Source: Mucilaginibacter_A sp964251965
GTDB lineage: Bacteria; Bacteroidota; Bacteroidia; Sphingobacteriales; Sphingobacteriaceae
DNA length: 64,000 nt
Direction: 5' to 3'
NCBI GenBank assembly: GCA_964251965.1
Contig: CAXULQ010000003.1
Coordinates: 62,001 to 126,000, forward strand
Part shown: positions 26,719 to 35,111 of the stretch, piece by piece
Numbering within the stretch: position 1 is the first letter of the stretch
Layout: each line of letters opens with the position of its first letter
Notes under the pieces: model-generated
What the model saw: only the letters and a program-made list of their open reading frames with translations
What the model was told of the DNA's origin: nothing
The model's database searches: none
Made by a program: the position numbers and the translations under genes

Positions 26719-28998
26719 ATGAAAAAAATCTGGACGTTGGTGCCAATTCTGATGCAATTATCAGTTTTTGCGCAAGAAGTTACCAAAATTTCGGATCCGG
26801 TCGAATGGATCAATCCACTAATGGGCACGGCTTCCAAGCCAAGTTTATCCAATGGAAATACTTATCCTGCCGTGGCTTTGCCCTGGGGAATGAATTTTTG
26901 GACACCGCAAACCGGCAAAATGGGCGATGGCTGGCAGTACCAGTACGATGCCGATAAGATCAACGGGTTTAAGCAAACGCACCAGCCTTCGCCGTGGATG
27001 AATGATTACGGTGCTTTTGCAATTATGCCGGTAACCAAACATTTAAAGTTTGTGCAGGAAGAACGGGCCAGCTGGTTTTCGCACAAGGCGGAAGTTTCCA
27101 AACCTTATTATTACAGCGTTTATTTGGCGGATGCCGATGTAACCGCCGAACTAACGCCGACCGAACGGGCCGCGCAATTCTGCTTTACTTTCCCAAAAAC
27201 CGACAGTGCTTTTGTGGTGGTTGATGCTTTTAACAAAGGTTCGTACATCAAAATTATCCCGAAGGAAAACAAGATTATCGGCTACACCACCAAATACGCC
27301 AGCGGCAAACTGAAGAATTTTAAGAATTATTTTGTGGTGATTTTTGACAAACCTTTCACACTGGCCAAAACCTGGAACGATAGAAGTTTAGGCCGGGATT
27401 CGTTGGAAATATATGCCGATCATTCTGGCGCGATCATCGGTTTTAAAACCCGGAAAGACGAAAAAGTAGGGGTAAAAACAGCATCGTCTTTCATCAGCTT
27501 TGAGCAGGCCGAACTCAATTTGAAACGGGAAGTTGGCAGTGATAGTTTTGATCAAACCAAAACCAAAGCCAAAACAATCTGGAACAAAACTTTGAGCAGG
27601 ATTAATGTGGAAGGTGGTTCGGTTGAGCAGATGCACACATTTTATTCGTGTTTGTACCGGATGCTTTTCTTCCCCAATAAACTCTATGAAATCGATGCTA
27701 AAGGAAGCATCCAGCATTACAGTCCGTACAACGGCAAAATTATGCCCGGCTATATGTTTGCCGGGACTGGTTTTTGGGATACTTTCCGTGCGCTTTATCC
27801 TTTTTTAAACCTTGTTTATCCGTCCATCAACAAAGAAATGCAGCAAGGTTTGCTCAACGATTACAAAGAAGGCGGCTGGCTGCCCGAGTGGAGCAGTCCG
27901 GGTTATTCGGACGTGATGGTGGGCAATAATTCGGCTTCGGTTGTGGCCGAAGCTTATTTAAAAGGTTTGCGCGGATATGACATCAATACGTTGTATGAAG
28001 CGTTGCTGCACGGCGCAAACGGCGAAGGACCGGAAGGAACCGGACGAACGGGCGTAAAGTATTATAATGAATTAGGTTACGTGCCGTATGATGTGAAAAT
28101 CAACGAAAATGCTGCGCGTACTTTAGAATATGCTTACGATGATTTCGCCATTTCCCAATTAGGAAAAGCATTAGGGAAACCAAAAGCAGAAATAGATTTA
28201 TATGCTAAAAGAAGCATGAACTACCAGAAGCTGTTCGATAAAGAAACCGGTTTAATGCGCGGAAAAAACAAAAACGGCAGCTTCCAATCGCCGTTCAATC
28301 CGTTTAAGTGGGGCGATGCTTTTACGGAAGGCAATAGCTGGCATTATACGTGGTCGGTTTTCCATGATATTAATGGTTTGGTTAATTTGATGGGCGGAAA
28401 AGAACGGTTTGCGGCAAAACTGGATTCTGTTTTTACCCTTCCGCCAATTTTTGATGATAGTTATTACGGACAGGTGATCCACGAAATCCGCGAAATGCAA
28501 ATTGCAAACATGGGACAATATGCACACGGCAACCAGCCGATCCAACATATGGTTTACCTGTACAATTACGCTGGCCAGCCCTGGAAAGCGCAATATTGGG
28601 TCCGCGAAACGATGAACAAATTGTATAAAGCCACGCCCGATGGTTATTGCGGCGATGAAGATAACGGGCAAACTTCGGCCTGGTATGTGTTTTCGGCGAT
28701 GGGATTTTATCCGGTTACGCCAGCGAGTGATCAGTATGTTTTGGGCGCACCGCTGTTTAAAAAGGTTACTTTGAATTTAGAGAATGGCAAAAAAGTGTTG
28801 ATAAACGCAGCATCTAACAGTGCCGAAAATAAATACATTGGCAGTATCCAACTTAACGGAAAAGCTTATGATAAGAACTGGTTGAGCCATTCGGCTTTGA
28901 TGCAGGGAAGTATTATCAGTTTTGGTATGTCGGCTGCGCCGAATAAAAATCGGGGGATTAAGATAGAGGATGTTCCGTTTTCTGTTTCTGGGAATTAG
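26719..28998 (+). CDS. GH92 exo-alpha-mannosidase
   Basis: A 759-aa exported, calcium-dependent alpha-mannosidase that trims alpha-linked mannose from N-glycans or mannans. Signal peptide at 1-18 (ending SVFAQ). The N-terminal beta-sandwich begins WINPLMGTASKPSLSNGNTYP, a family hallmark. The helical (alpha/alpha)6 domain follows, with GTGFWDTFRALYPFL near residue 350, and the C-terminal signature GDEDNGQTSAWYVFSAMG near 645. Full length. The linkage (1,2, 1,3, 1,4 or 1,6) cannot be told from sequence alone. A decayed copy of its last 80 codons lies just downstream. Confidence 0.95.
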   Translation: MKKIWTLVPILMQLSVFAQEVTKISDPVEWINPLMGTASKPSLSNGNTYPAVALPWGMNFWTPQTGKMGDGWQYQYDADKINGFKQTHQPSPWMNDYGAFAIMPVTKHLKFVQEERASWFSHKAEVSKPYYYSVYLADADVTAELTPTERAAQFCFTFPKTDSAFVVVDAFNKGSYIKIIPKENKIIGYTTKYASGKLKNFKNYFVVIFDKPFTLAKTWNDRSLGRDSLEIYADHSGAIIGFKTRKDEKVGVKTASSFISFEQAELNLKREVGSDSFDQTKTKAKTIWNKTLSRINVEGGSVEQMHTFYSCLYRMLFFPNKLYEIDAKGSIQHYSPYNGKIMPGYMFAGTGFWDTFRALYPFLNLVYPSINKEMQQGLLNDYKEGGWLPEWSSPGYSDVMVGNNSASVVAEAYLKGLRGYDINTLYEALLHGANGEGPEGTGRTGVKYYNELGYVPYDVKINENAARTLEYAYDDFAISQLGKALGKPKAEIDLYAKRSMNYQKLFDKETGLMRGKNKNGSFQSPFNPFKWGDAFTEGNSWHYTWSVFHDINGLVNLMGGKERFAAKLDSVFTLPPIFDDSYYGQVIHEIREMQIANMGQYAHGNQPIQHMVYLYNYAGQPWKAQYWVRETMNKLYKATPDGYCGDEDNGQTSAWYVFSAMGFYPVTPASDQYVLGAPLFKKVTLNLENGKKVLINAASNSAENKYIGSIQLNGKAYDKNWLSHSALMQGSIISFGMSAAPNKNRGIKIEDVPFSVSGN

Positions 28999-29034
28999 GT
29001 GAAGGATTGAAAATATTGGCTACAAAGATATGGT

Positions 29035-29082
29035 TAGATAACTGACTATAAGGTTTTCGAAAACCTTATAGTCGGTTATCTA
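29035..29082. repeat. 48-base near-perfect palindrome
   Basis: Two 24-base arms, TAGATAACTGACTATAAGG plus TTTTC and its complement, differ at one position (a T/G wobble in RNA), with no loop. It lies 36 bases after the GH92 stop and abuts a duplicated GH92 fragment. It could terminate GH92 transcription, or it could mark a rearrangement junction. Confidence 0.8.
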
Positions 29083-29312
29083 CCGCTTTTACAAAAAGTT
29101 ATGCTGAATTTAAAAAATGGCAAAAAAGTAGTGATAAAAGCAGCATCCAACAGTGCCGAAAATAAATACATTGGCACGATGAGCGTAAACGGGAAATTGT
29201 ATGATAAAAATTGCTGAGCCACTCGGCTTTGATGCAGGGAAGTATTATCAGTTTTGGTATGTCTGCTGTTTCGGACAAAAATCGGGGGGATTTTCCATTT
29301 TCTGAGAATTAG
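29081..29312 (+). pseudogene. Decayed C-terminal fragment of a second GH92 gene
   Basis: These 232 bases align by eye with the end of the intact GH92 gene (28748-28998). The reading frame gives NLKNGKKVVIKAASNSAEN, matching NLENGKKVLINAASNSAEN of the intact gene, then SVNGKLYDKNC and a stop at a 2-base loss where the intact gene reads YDKNWLSHS. The homology continues in another frame (HSALMQGSIISFGMSA) with a further internal deletion near the end. It cannot encode an enzyme. Several differences are replacements, so it looks like the tail of a lost paralog rather than a recent copy. Confidence 0.85.
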
Positions 29313-29414
29313 ATTGAAGTATTTCCAAAAATTTTTTCATGAAAATCGTTTGCAAACATGTAACAAATAGCGTCTGCACGACACTAATCATAAAATTTGA
29401 CTACCTAATTAAAC

Positions 29415-30269
29415 ATGAATTTTAAATCTATTCTAACCTTTGCATTATTATTTGTATCAGTTACCAGCTTTGCCCAATCCAGGGAAACAGATATCATGAT
29501 CGTCGGATCAGACCATTTCGCCCAAACTTATAAAAAAGAGTTCCCTAATACAGATGTGCTGATGCCTAAGGCTCAGAAGGAAGTGTCAGACTTTGCTCAT
29601 TCCGTCGCGGCCTATACACCAGATATGGTCTGTGTGGAGGTACTATCTAAATATCAGCAGGAAACCGATAGTCTTTACGTATTATACACACAAAACAAGC
29701 TTGATTTCAAAGCTTGGGAGAACGGTAGAAGCGAAGTGTATCAAATCGCTTTTCGGGTGGCTAAAGAAGCGAAATTGAAAAAGATTTATTGCGTGAATGC
29801 GCCTGGCGGCACCTCACAAAGCATTTTGGATAATGGTAATCACATTGACCTATACAAGAAAGAGGGACTGGAGTTAAGGGCGTTTGCTACCAGCAAGTTG
29901 GCCCAGTTGCAAAACGGGACAATTGGTTTTGGTAACTATCTACGCTTTTTAAATCATCCGGAAACCGCGCAAAAAATATATCACTTGAGATATATCACAC
30001 CGTTAAGAGTTACTATGGGTAAATTCAAAAATCCGGATGCAATGATTGATACTGCATTTATAAATCCGAGCTATATCGGAGCGGAACTTACATCAACCTT
30101 TAAAAATAGGGATTATAAAATCTATTCTGGTATTGTAACCTGTCAAATGGAAACGCAGGCTAAACGGATATTGCTCATTATCGGGGTAGCACATATCGGA
30201 TCTTTAAAAAGTATCATCCGGGATGACGACAGCTTTACTCTAATTGACACTAAACAATTTATTAATTAA
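29415..30269 (+). CDS. Exported DUF5694-like protein
   Basis: A 284-aa protein with a signal peptide (residues 1-20, ending SVTSFAQ). The body starts ETDIMIVGSDHFAQ and ends with LLIIGVAHIGSLKSIIRDD. This paired Gly-x-x-His pattern is typical of the DUF5694/TraB-like group, whose two conserved GxxH blocks suggest a metal-dependent hydrolase. The family name is from memory of its pattern, and no activity is known. Base composition is close to its neighbours. Monocistronic. Confidence 0.75.
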   Translation: MNFKSILTFALLFVSVTSFAQSRETDIMIVGSDHFAQTYKKEFPNTDVLMPKAQKEVSDFAHSVAAYTPDMVCVEVLSKYQQETDSLYVLYTQNKLDFKAWENGRSEVYQIAFRVAKEAKLKKIYCVNAPGGTSQSILDNGNHIDLYKKEGLELRAFATSKLAQLQNGTIGFGNYLRFLNHPETAQKIYHLRYITPLRVTMGKFKNPDAMIDTAFINPSYIGAELTSTFKNRDYKIYSGIVTCQMETQAKRILLIIGVAHIGSLKSIIRDDDSFTLIDTKQFIN

Positions 30270-30355
30270 CGTTATTGGTTGGATTTAGTGACTCTACTGG
30301 TGGGGTTTGCAACTCCGGCCTTCGAACTAAAGATTTCCAATCCTTCGATATAAAA

Positions 30356-31423
30356 CTAACTCCAAGCCCTCCTCAAAAACCGAATCCAATTACCATGTAA
30401 AATATTGTTTAAATCTTCTAAAGAATAGCCACGAACTGAAAGCAATTCCTTCATTTTCTGCAAATCAGCAATCGTTTCCAAATCATACGGGCATTGCTCC
30501 TTACCAAAAGCACCATCCAGATCAGAACCAACACCAACATGCAAACAGTTGCCTGCGATTTGGCAGATATGATCGATATGATCAATCGCAACATTCAAAT
30601 TGCAGTTCATCGTTTTCGGGTCTGATTTTCCGCGTTCCCAATTTGGCACCATCATCCAGGCATCCAAAGCAACGCCAATTACGGCACCACGGGCAATTAA
30701 AGCTTTAATTTGCTCATTGTTAAATTGCCGGTTGTGGTTCACCAAAGCCCGGCAATTGTTATGGCTTGCCCAAACGAAACCGTTAAAATGGTCTAAAGCT
30801 TCCCAAAAACTATCATCACATAAATGCGTGGCATCTAAAATAATATTCAGTTCTTCCATTTTTCGCAGCAGCTCATGGCCTTTTTCTCCCATAAAACCGG
30901 TTGCATCCGTGCCTTGCGCGTAACGGCCAGGACCGTAATGTGCTGGTCCGACGGTACGCAAACCATCCTGATAAGCTTTTTCCAGATGCTGCATAGAAAT
31001 AATAGAATCCGCGCCTTCCAAACTTAAAATATAACCTACCGGCTTTTTTGATGTGGAAGGAGTTTTCCATAAATCCAAATGCCTGTTCAACGAATCTAAA
31101 TTGTTGATCTGTACCATTTCTCCTGCGTATTCCATCGCTTTGTACCAGGCCAACTGGCCTTGCGTTTGCGCCCAAGCCTGCTCTGGTGAGTGCCAGCCGG
31201 GAAGCGGATTATCAGGCGAAACATAACGTGCAATTTGCGTAGCTACCACCAAACCAATGTTTCCGCGGCGCAGTTCGGGCAACGAAACTACAGCATTTCC
31301 GCGGTCTGGTTTATCGGTCAACCCTTTTTCGCGTGCATTAATTTCTGTAACCGGCAGGGTTAAGTCGCGGTTCCATTCCAAAGCATTCATACTTAAATCG
31401 AGATGGGCATCAACTATAAACAT
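30356..31423 (-). CDS. Membrane dipeptidase, peptidase family M19
   Basis: A 355-aa zinc dipeptidase of the renal-dipeptidase type, which splits L-X-D-X or L-L dipeptides. The zinc ligands His7 and Asp9 open the protein (IVDAHLDLSMNAL). Later blocks are LSLEGADSI, LDATHLCDDSFWEAL and WASHNNCRALVNHNRQ, and a C-terminal HVGVGSDLDGAFG. No signal peptide, so cytoplasmic here. The gene lies 4 bases downstream of the PLP-enzyme gene, so dipeptide cleavage could feed D-amino acids to that enzyme. Confidence 0.93.
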   Translation of the reverse strand: MFIVDAHLDLSMNALEWNRDLTLPVTEINAREKGLTDKPDRGNAVVSLPELRRGNIGLVVATQIARYVSPDNPLPGWHSPEQAWAQTQGQLAWYKAMEYAGEMVQINNLDSLNRHLDLWKTPSTSKKPVGYILSLEGADSIISMQHLEKAYQDGLRTVGPAHYGPGRYAQGTDATGFMGEKGHELLRKMEELNIILDATHLCDDSFWEALDHFNGFVWASHNNCRALVNHNRQFNNEQIKALIARGAVIGVALDAWMMVPNWERGKSDPKTMNCNLNVAIDHIDHICQIAGNCLHVGVGSDLDGAFGKEQCPYDLETIADLQKMKELLSVRGYSLEDLNNILHGNWIRFLRRAWS

Positions 31424-31427
31424 GTTT

Positions 31428-32540
31428 TCAGATTGTTATTTTGCGTTTTCGGGCAACGGTTTCCCAAGTGCCGGTTAACTGGTGGTTTTCTACAGTTGTA
31501 GCAAACTGATGCAGTGCAACAGTAGGGCAAATGTGATAAGGCAAGCCGTAGAGCACATCACCAATTTGGTACGGGTGGTTTTCTCCTGCATCGGCAACTA
31601 AATGTTCTTCGCTGTGGCTAATCAGTTTTAAATTTAGCGCATTTAAAAATTGAACGCGTTGGTTAAGATTATTTTCTGATGCAACTGCTTTGTGGCCTAA
31701 ATCGATACAAATTTTCCTGGCATCTGGCAGCGAAACCACACGGGCGGCAAGCAGCGCGGCAGGTAAAAACAACTGTTCGGTAAAGTGTTGCTGATAACCT
31801 GTGTCCCAATAAATAAATGTGCCGGGACTGCATTCTACATCGGTTTCCTGAGCATAAAACGGAAAAGTTGGTGTGCCTCCGGCGATGATGATTGGTTCGG
31901 CAAACCCTTTGTCCAGCAATTCCTGTTTTACTGTTTTTACCTGCATAAAAGAAGTGTGCCATTCATTTTTCCTGATTTTAAAATCAGGCTCATGGATATG
32001 CCCGTCATAACCATGCAAACCCATCGGTTTTAATGCTTCTTTTGAGGCACAAAACTGGTACAAATTAGTGGCGGAGGAAGGTGTAATCCCGGTACGGTCC
32101 ATGCCAATATTTAAATCGATATAAACCGGAATTTTAAGGTTTTGGTTGAAAGCAGCGTCATTAAGAATTAGTGCAGACGTTTGATTATCTACCAAACACG
32201 AAAACAGGGTTTCCGGGAAAGTTTTGATCAGTTCTAAAAAACGATTTACAGCAGTGCCAACAAGCGGATAAGCCAGCAAAACATCAGGTGCTTTTACGCT
32301 GCCCAGCATTTCAGCCTCAGCTATGGTTGCGCATTTAAATTTGCTGATGCCGCTTTCCATCATCATTAAAATTGGTTCGGCAGCTTTGCAGGTTTTGATG
32401 TGCGGCCGCAAACGTGCTACATTTTGTATGCTACTGATGATTAAATCAATATTGTATTTTACACGGTCTGGATAAACCACCAATGCCGGCGTGTTTAAGG
32501 TTTCGGTATTTTCTATCCAGTACCAGGCCGTATTCTGCAT
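31428..32540 (-). CDS. D-serine dehydratase-like/D-threonine aldolase-like PLP enzyme
   Basis: A 370-aa fold-type III PLP enzyme. The PLP lysine is Lys49 in RLRPHIKTCKA. The metal pair near the C-terminus is His336-Ile-Cys338 (GLPYHICPTV). In known enzymes HxC marks zinc-dependent D-serine dehydratase and HxD marks D-threonine aldolase, so dehydration of D-serine or D-threonine to an oxo-acid is favoured. It shares an operon with the dipeptidase, RidA and the GntP-type permease. The ATG is embedded in a dispersed-motif copy (32539-32550, minus). Confidence 0.88.
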   Translation of the reverse strand: MQNTAWYWIENTETLNTPALVVYPDRVKYNIDLIISSIQNVARLRPHIKTCKAAEPILMMMESGISKFKCATIAEAEMLGSVKAPDVLLAYPLVGTAVNRFLELIKTFPETLFSCLVDNQTSALILNDAAFNQNLKIPVYIDLNIGMDRTGITPSSATNLYQFCASKEALKPMGLHGYDGHIHEPDFKIRKNEWHTSFMQVKTVKQELLDKGFAEPIIIAGGTPTFPFYAQETDVECSPGTFIYWDTGYQQHFTEQLFLPAALLAARVVSLPDARKICIDLGHKAVASENNLNQRVQFLNALNLKLISHSEEHLVADAGENHPYQIGDVLYGLPYHICPTVALHQFATTVENHQLTGTWETVARKRKITI

Positions 32541-32582
32541 GCTTCTTTTATCGGTTAAAAATGGTGTTAACGGATAAAAATA

Positions 32583-32954
32583 CTAAGTAATTTCCAGTCC
32601 TTCAATCCGCTCAAAATGCTTTTTGTTTAAAGTTTTGATGGGTAAATTGTGCTTAATGCAAGTAGCTCCAATGAAAATATCCCTAAATTCTATAAGCTGA
32701 TTTTTGGCTTTTAGTTGAAGAAAGATTTGGGATGCGAGGATTGAAATTGAATAAGTAAAAGGAAGAACAATTAACTTTTTTGTACTTAAACGTACATCAT
32801 TCTGCTTATCTTTTGAATTTGCACCGATATAAAGTTCGTACAAAGAAACGGTAGAAATAAAAATTATCTTCTGTTCTGTTAATTTATAAAGTGTTGTTGA
32901 AAGCTTGTCTTTAGTTCTTATATGCTCAATAACGATGCTTGTATCAACTACCAT
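32583..32954 (-). CDS. vapC: PIN-domain toxin, VapC type
   Basis: A 123-aa PIN ribonuclease that inhibits growth by cutting RNA unless neutralised. Acidic metal-binding residues are Asp4 (MVVDTSIVIEHI), Glu40 in SLYELYIGA, and Asp91 in EFRDIFIGA, followed by TLNKKHFERI at the end. Its start overlaps the stop of the antitoxin gene by 7 bases, the normal antitoxin-first order. It interrupts the D-amino-acid gene run on the same strand. Confidence 0.88.
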   Translation of the reverse strand: MVVDTSIVIEHIRTKDKLSTTLYKLTEQKIIFISTVSLYELYIGANSKDKQNDVRLSTKKLIVLPFTYSISILASQIFLQLKAKNQLIEFRDIFIGATCIKHNLPIKTLNKKHFERIEGLEIT

Positions 32955-33160
32955 TTTGGAGGATTTATACCGTTGAAAAGCTGTGTGTTTTCTTTAAAAA
33001 CTTTCAAATCTTCATCACTCCAGGTAGAAACTTGAGCTAAATCTTTTCTATAAGCTTCCATATCCATTTTTTTATGCTCAATAGTTACACCCAATTCTTT
33101 GAGTAATTCTTTTACTAAGGCGCTTTTTTCTTCCGGTACGTTGATGATGAGCTTTTCCAT
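32948..33160 (-). CDS. Antitoxin partner of the VapC-type toxin
   Basis: A 70-aa protein beginning MEKLIINVPEEKSALVKELLKELGV, with the C-terminal half (LAQVSTWSDEDLKVFKENTQ) typical of proteins that wrap around PIN toxins. No DNA-binding motif is obvious. It precedes vapC and overlaps it by 7 bases. Assigned mainly by position. Confidence 0.75.
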   Translation of the reverse strand: MEKLIINVPEEKSALVKELLKELGVTIEHKKMDMEAYRKDLAQVSTWSDEDLKVFKENTQLFNGINPPKW

Positions 33161-33224
33161 ATCTCAAATTTAGTAAATTTATTATTGAAGGGTTGATGCT
33201 GTTTTTATCGATCAGAAATTGGTG

Positions 33225-33695
33225 TTAATATAACTCCATTAAAGCTTCAATCTCTACCGGGATATTGTCTGGCAGCGATCCCATTCCGACTGCGCTTCGT
33301 ACACCGATACCGTTTTCTTCACCCCAAACTTGTGCAAAAAGTTCGCTGCAACCGTTGATAATGTAAGGATGTTTTTCAAAATCAGGCGTACAATTAACCA
33401 TACCCAGCACTTTGATTACGCGTTTAACTTTATCAAAACTGCCCAGATTGGTTTTGATGGTTGAGAGAATGGTTAAGCCAACTTGCCGGGCAGCAAGTTT
33501 TCCTTCTTCCAAATTGATGGTTTCGCCAACGCGGCCAATAATCAGGCTTTTATCGTCCCGAACCGGACCGTGGCCGGAGATGTACAGGTATTTTCCATCA
33601 ATTAAACAAGGTTTGTAAACGCCTAATGGTTTTGGCGGCGGCGGCAAGGTTAAGCCTAATTGCTCAAAACGCTGGTCTGCAGTTAAATTTTCCAT
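33225..33695 (-). CDS. RidA/YjgF/YER057c family enamine-imine deaminase
   Basis: A 156-aa trimeric cytoplasmic protein that hydrolyses reactive 2-aminoacrylate and related imines released by PLP enzymes. The key Arg is in GVRSAVGMGSLPDNIPVEIEA near residue 132, with YISGHGP near 58. The N-terminus is longer than in the E. coli type, as in the larger RidA-like subgroup. In this operon it would clear the imine made by the D-serine dehydratase-like enzyme. The ATG is embedded in a dispersed-motif copy (33694-33705, minus). Confidence 0.9.
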   Translation of the reverse strand: MENLTADQRFEQLGLTLPPPPKPLGVYKPCLIDGKYLYISGHGPVRDDKSLIIGRVGETINLEEGKLAARQVGLTILSTIKTNLGSFDKVKRVIKVLGMVNCTPDFEKHPYIINGCSELFAQVWGEENGIGVRSAVGMGSLPDNIPVEIEALMELY

Positions 33696-33708
33696 ACTGT
33701 TTTTATCG

Positions 33709-35022
33709 TTATAAAATTGAATTTAAAATAAGTATGCCGACTAACCCAACTGTTGCCACAATCGATTCCATAATCGACCAAGACAAAAACGTGTTTTTTA
33801 CACTGAGGTTGAAGTATTCTTTAAAAAGCCAAAAGCCCGAATCGTTAACGTGGGAAAAGGCCAAACTGCCGGCACCTACAGCAAGCACCATTAAATTGGG
33901 GTTGGTGTGCGAGGAAATCATGATCGGCAAAATAATACCAACCGTTGTTAGCCCGGCAACGGTTGCAGAGCCAACACAAAGGCGGATCAATGCCGCGATC
34001 AGCCAGCCTAAGATTAAGGGTTGGATATGCAGGTTTTGCAGCATTGAGGCAAATTGTACGTTAACGCCGGTATCGGTTAAAACCTGTTTTAACGCGCCGG
34101 AACCGGCAATAATGAGTAGGATGGAAGCAATGTCTTTAACAGCATCGGCATAAAAACCCATAATTTTTGGCATGCTTTTGCCTTGGAAAATACCGATGGA
34201 AAAAGTGGCATAAAGCATTGCGATAATCAGAACGATAGATGGTGCCGCAAAAAAGGCAATCAACTTATGGAAACGGTTATCAGCAGGTAAAACAAAGGAA
34301 GCTACAGTTGTGCCCATCAATAATAAAACAGGTAAAACAGCCGTAAAAAAACTGTTAAGGGTGCCGGGCAACTGGCTTTCGGGCAGTTCATCGGCCACAA
34401 AAGATTTTAAAGGTTTGGAAGGCATTTTTTTTAAGGTGCTTGAAAAAACAGGGCCCGCAATAATAATAGCCGGGATTGCCAAGGCGATGCCATAAAACAG
34501 CGTTAAACCCATATTGGCATGAAACTGAACAACCAAAGCAGAAGGCGAAGGATGCGGCGGCAAAAAACCGTGCGTAACAGAAAGTGCAGCCAGCATAGGC
34601 AAACCGATAGCAACCGCAGGCAGTTTATATTTGTAAACAACGGAAAAAACAAGCGGAACCATCAGCACAAAACCGATTCCGTAAAAAAGCGGGATGCCGA
34701 TGATGAAACCAATTGTCATCATGGCCCATTGGATGTTTTTTTCTCCGGCAAGGTTGACAATGGCAGTCGAAATTTGTTGTGCGGCACCGCTTACAGCTAC
34801 CAATTTGCCAAACATGGCACCCAGCGTAATCAAAATCACCAGTGAGGATAAAATATCACCAATCCCTTTTTCTACCGAACCTGCAATTTTATCTGCCGGC
34901 AAACCCAATAAAATACCGGCCAAAACCGATACCAACAGAAATGCGAGAAAAGGGTGCACTTTTGCCGCACTAATCAGTAAGATTAAAGTGGCCAGGCAGA
35001 AAAAAATAATTAGAAATGTCAT
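33709..35022 (-). CDS. GntP family permease (gluconate or D-serine, DsdX-like)
   Basis: A 437-aa inner-membrane symporter with about 12 helices. The family signs are VEKGIGDILSSLVILITLGAMFGKL (Glu/Gly landmark near residue 51), LPPHPSPSALVVQFHANMG near 153 and a C-terminal HVNDSGFWLFKEYFNLS near 393. GntP members carry gluconate, and the DsdX branch carries D-serine. The adjoining RidA and D-serine dehydratase-like genes favour the D-serine branch; this is inference. It precedes RidA by 13 bases. Confidence 0.92.
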   Translation of the reverse strand: MTFLIIFFCLATLILLISAAKVHPFLAFLLVSVLAGILLGLPADKIAGSVEKGIGDILSSLVILITLGAMFGKLVAVSGAAQQISTAIVNLAGEKNIQWAMMTIGFIIGIPLFYGIGFVLMVPLVFSVVYKYKLPAVAIGLPMLAALSVTHGFLPPHPSPSALVVQFHANMGLTLFYGIALAIPAIIIAGPVFSSTLKKMPSKPLKSFVADELPESQLPGTLNSFFTAVLPVLLLMGTTVASFVLPADNRFHKLIAFFAAPSIVLIIAMLYATFSIGIFQGKSMPKIMGFYADAVKDIASILLIIAGSGALKQVLTDTGVNVQFASMLQNLHIQPLILGWLIAALIRLCVGSATVAGLTTVGIILPIMISSHTNPNLMVLAVGAGSLAFSHVNDSGFWLFKEYFNLSVKNTFLSWSIMESIVATVGLVGILILNSIL

Positions 35023-35111
35023 TTAGTGTTAGGTTGATTGATACTGTTTTTAGCTGGTTAAAAATAAGCCAATACTTCTTTTATCCACTAAAATTTAACA
35101 ATTAATCTTCT

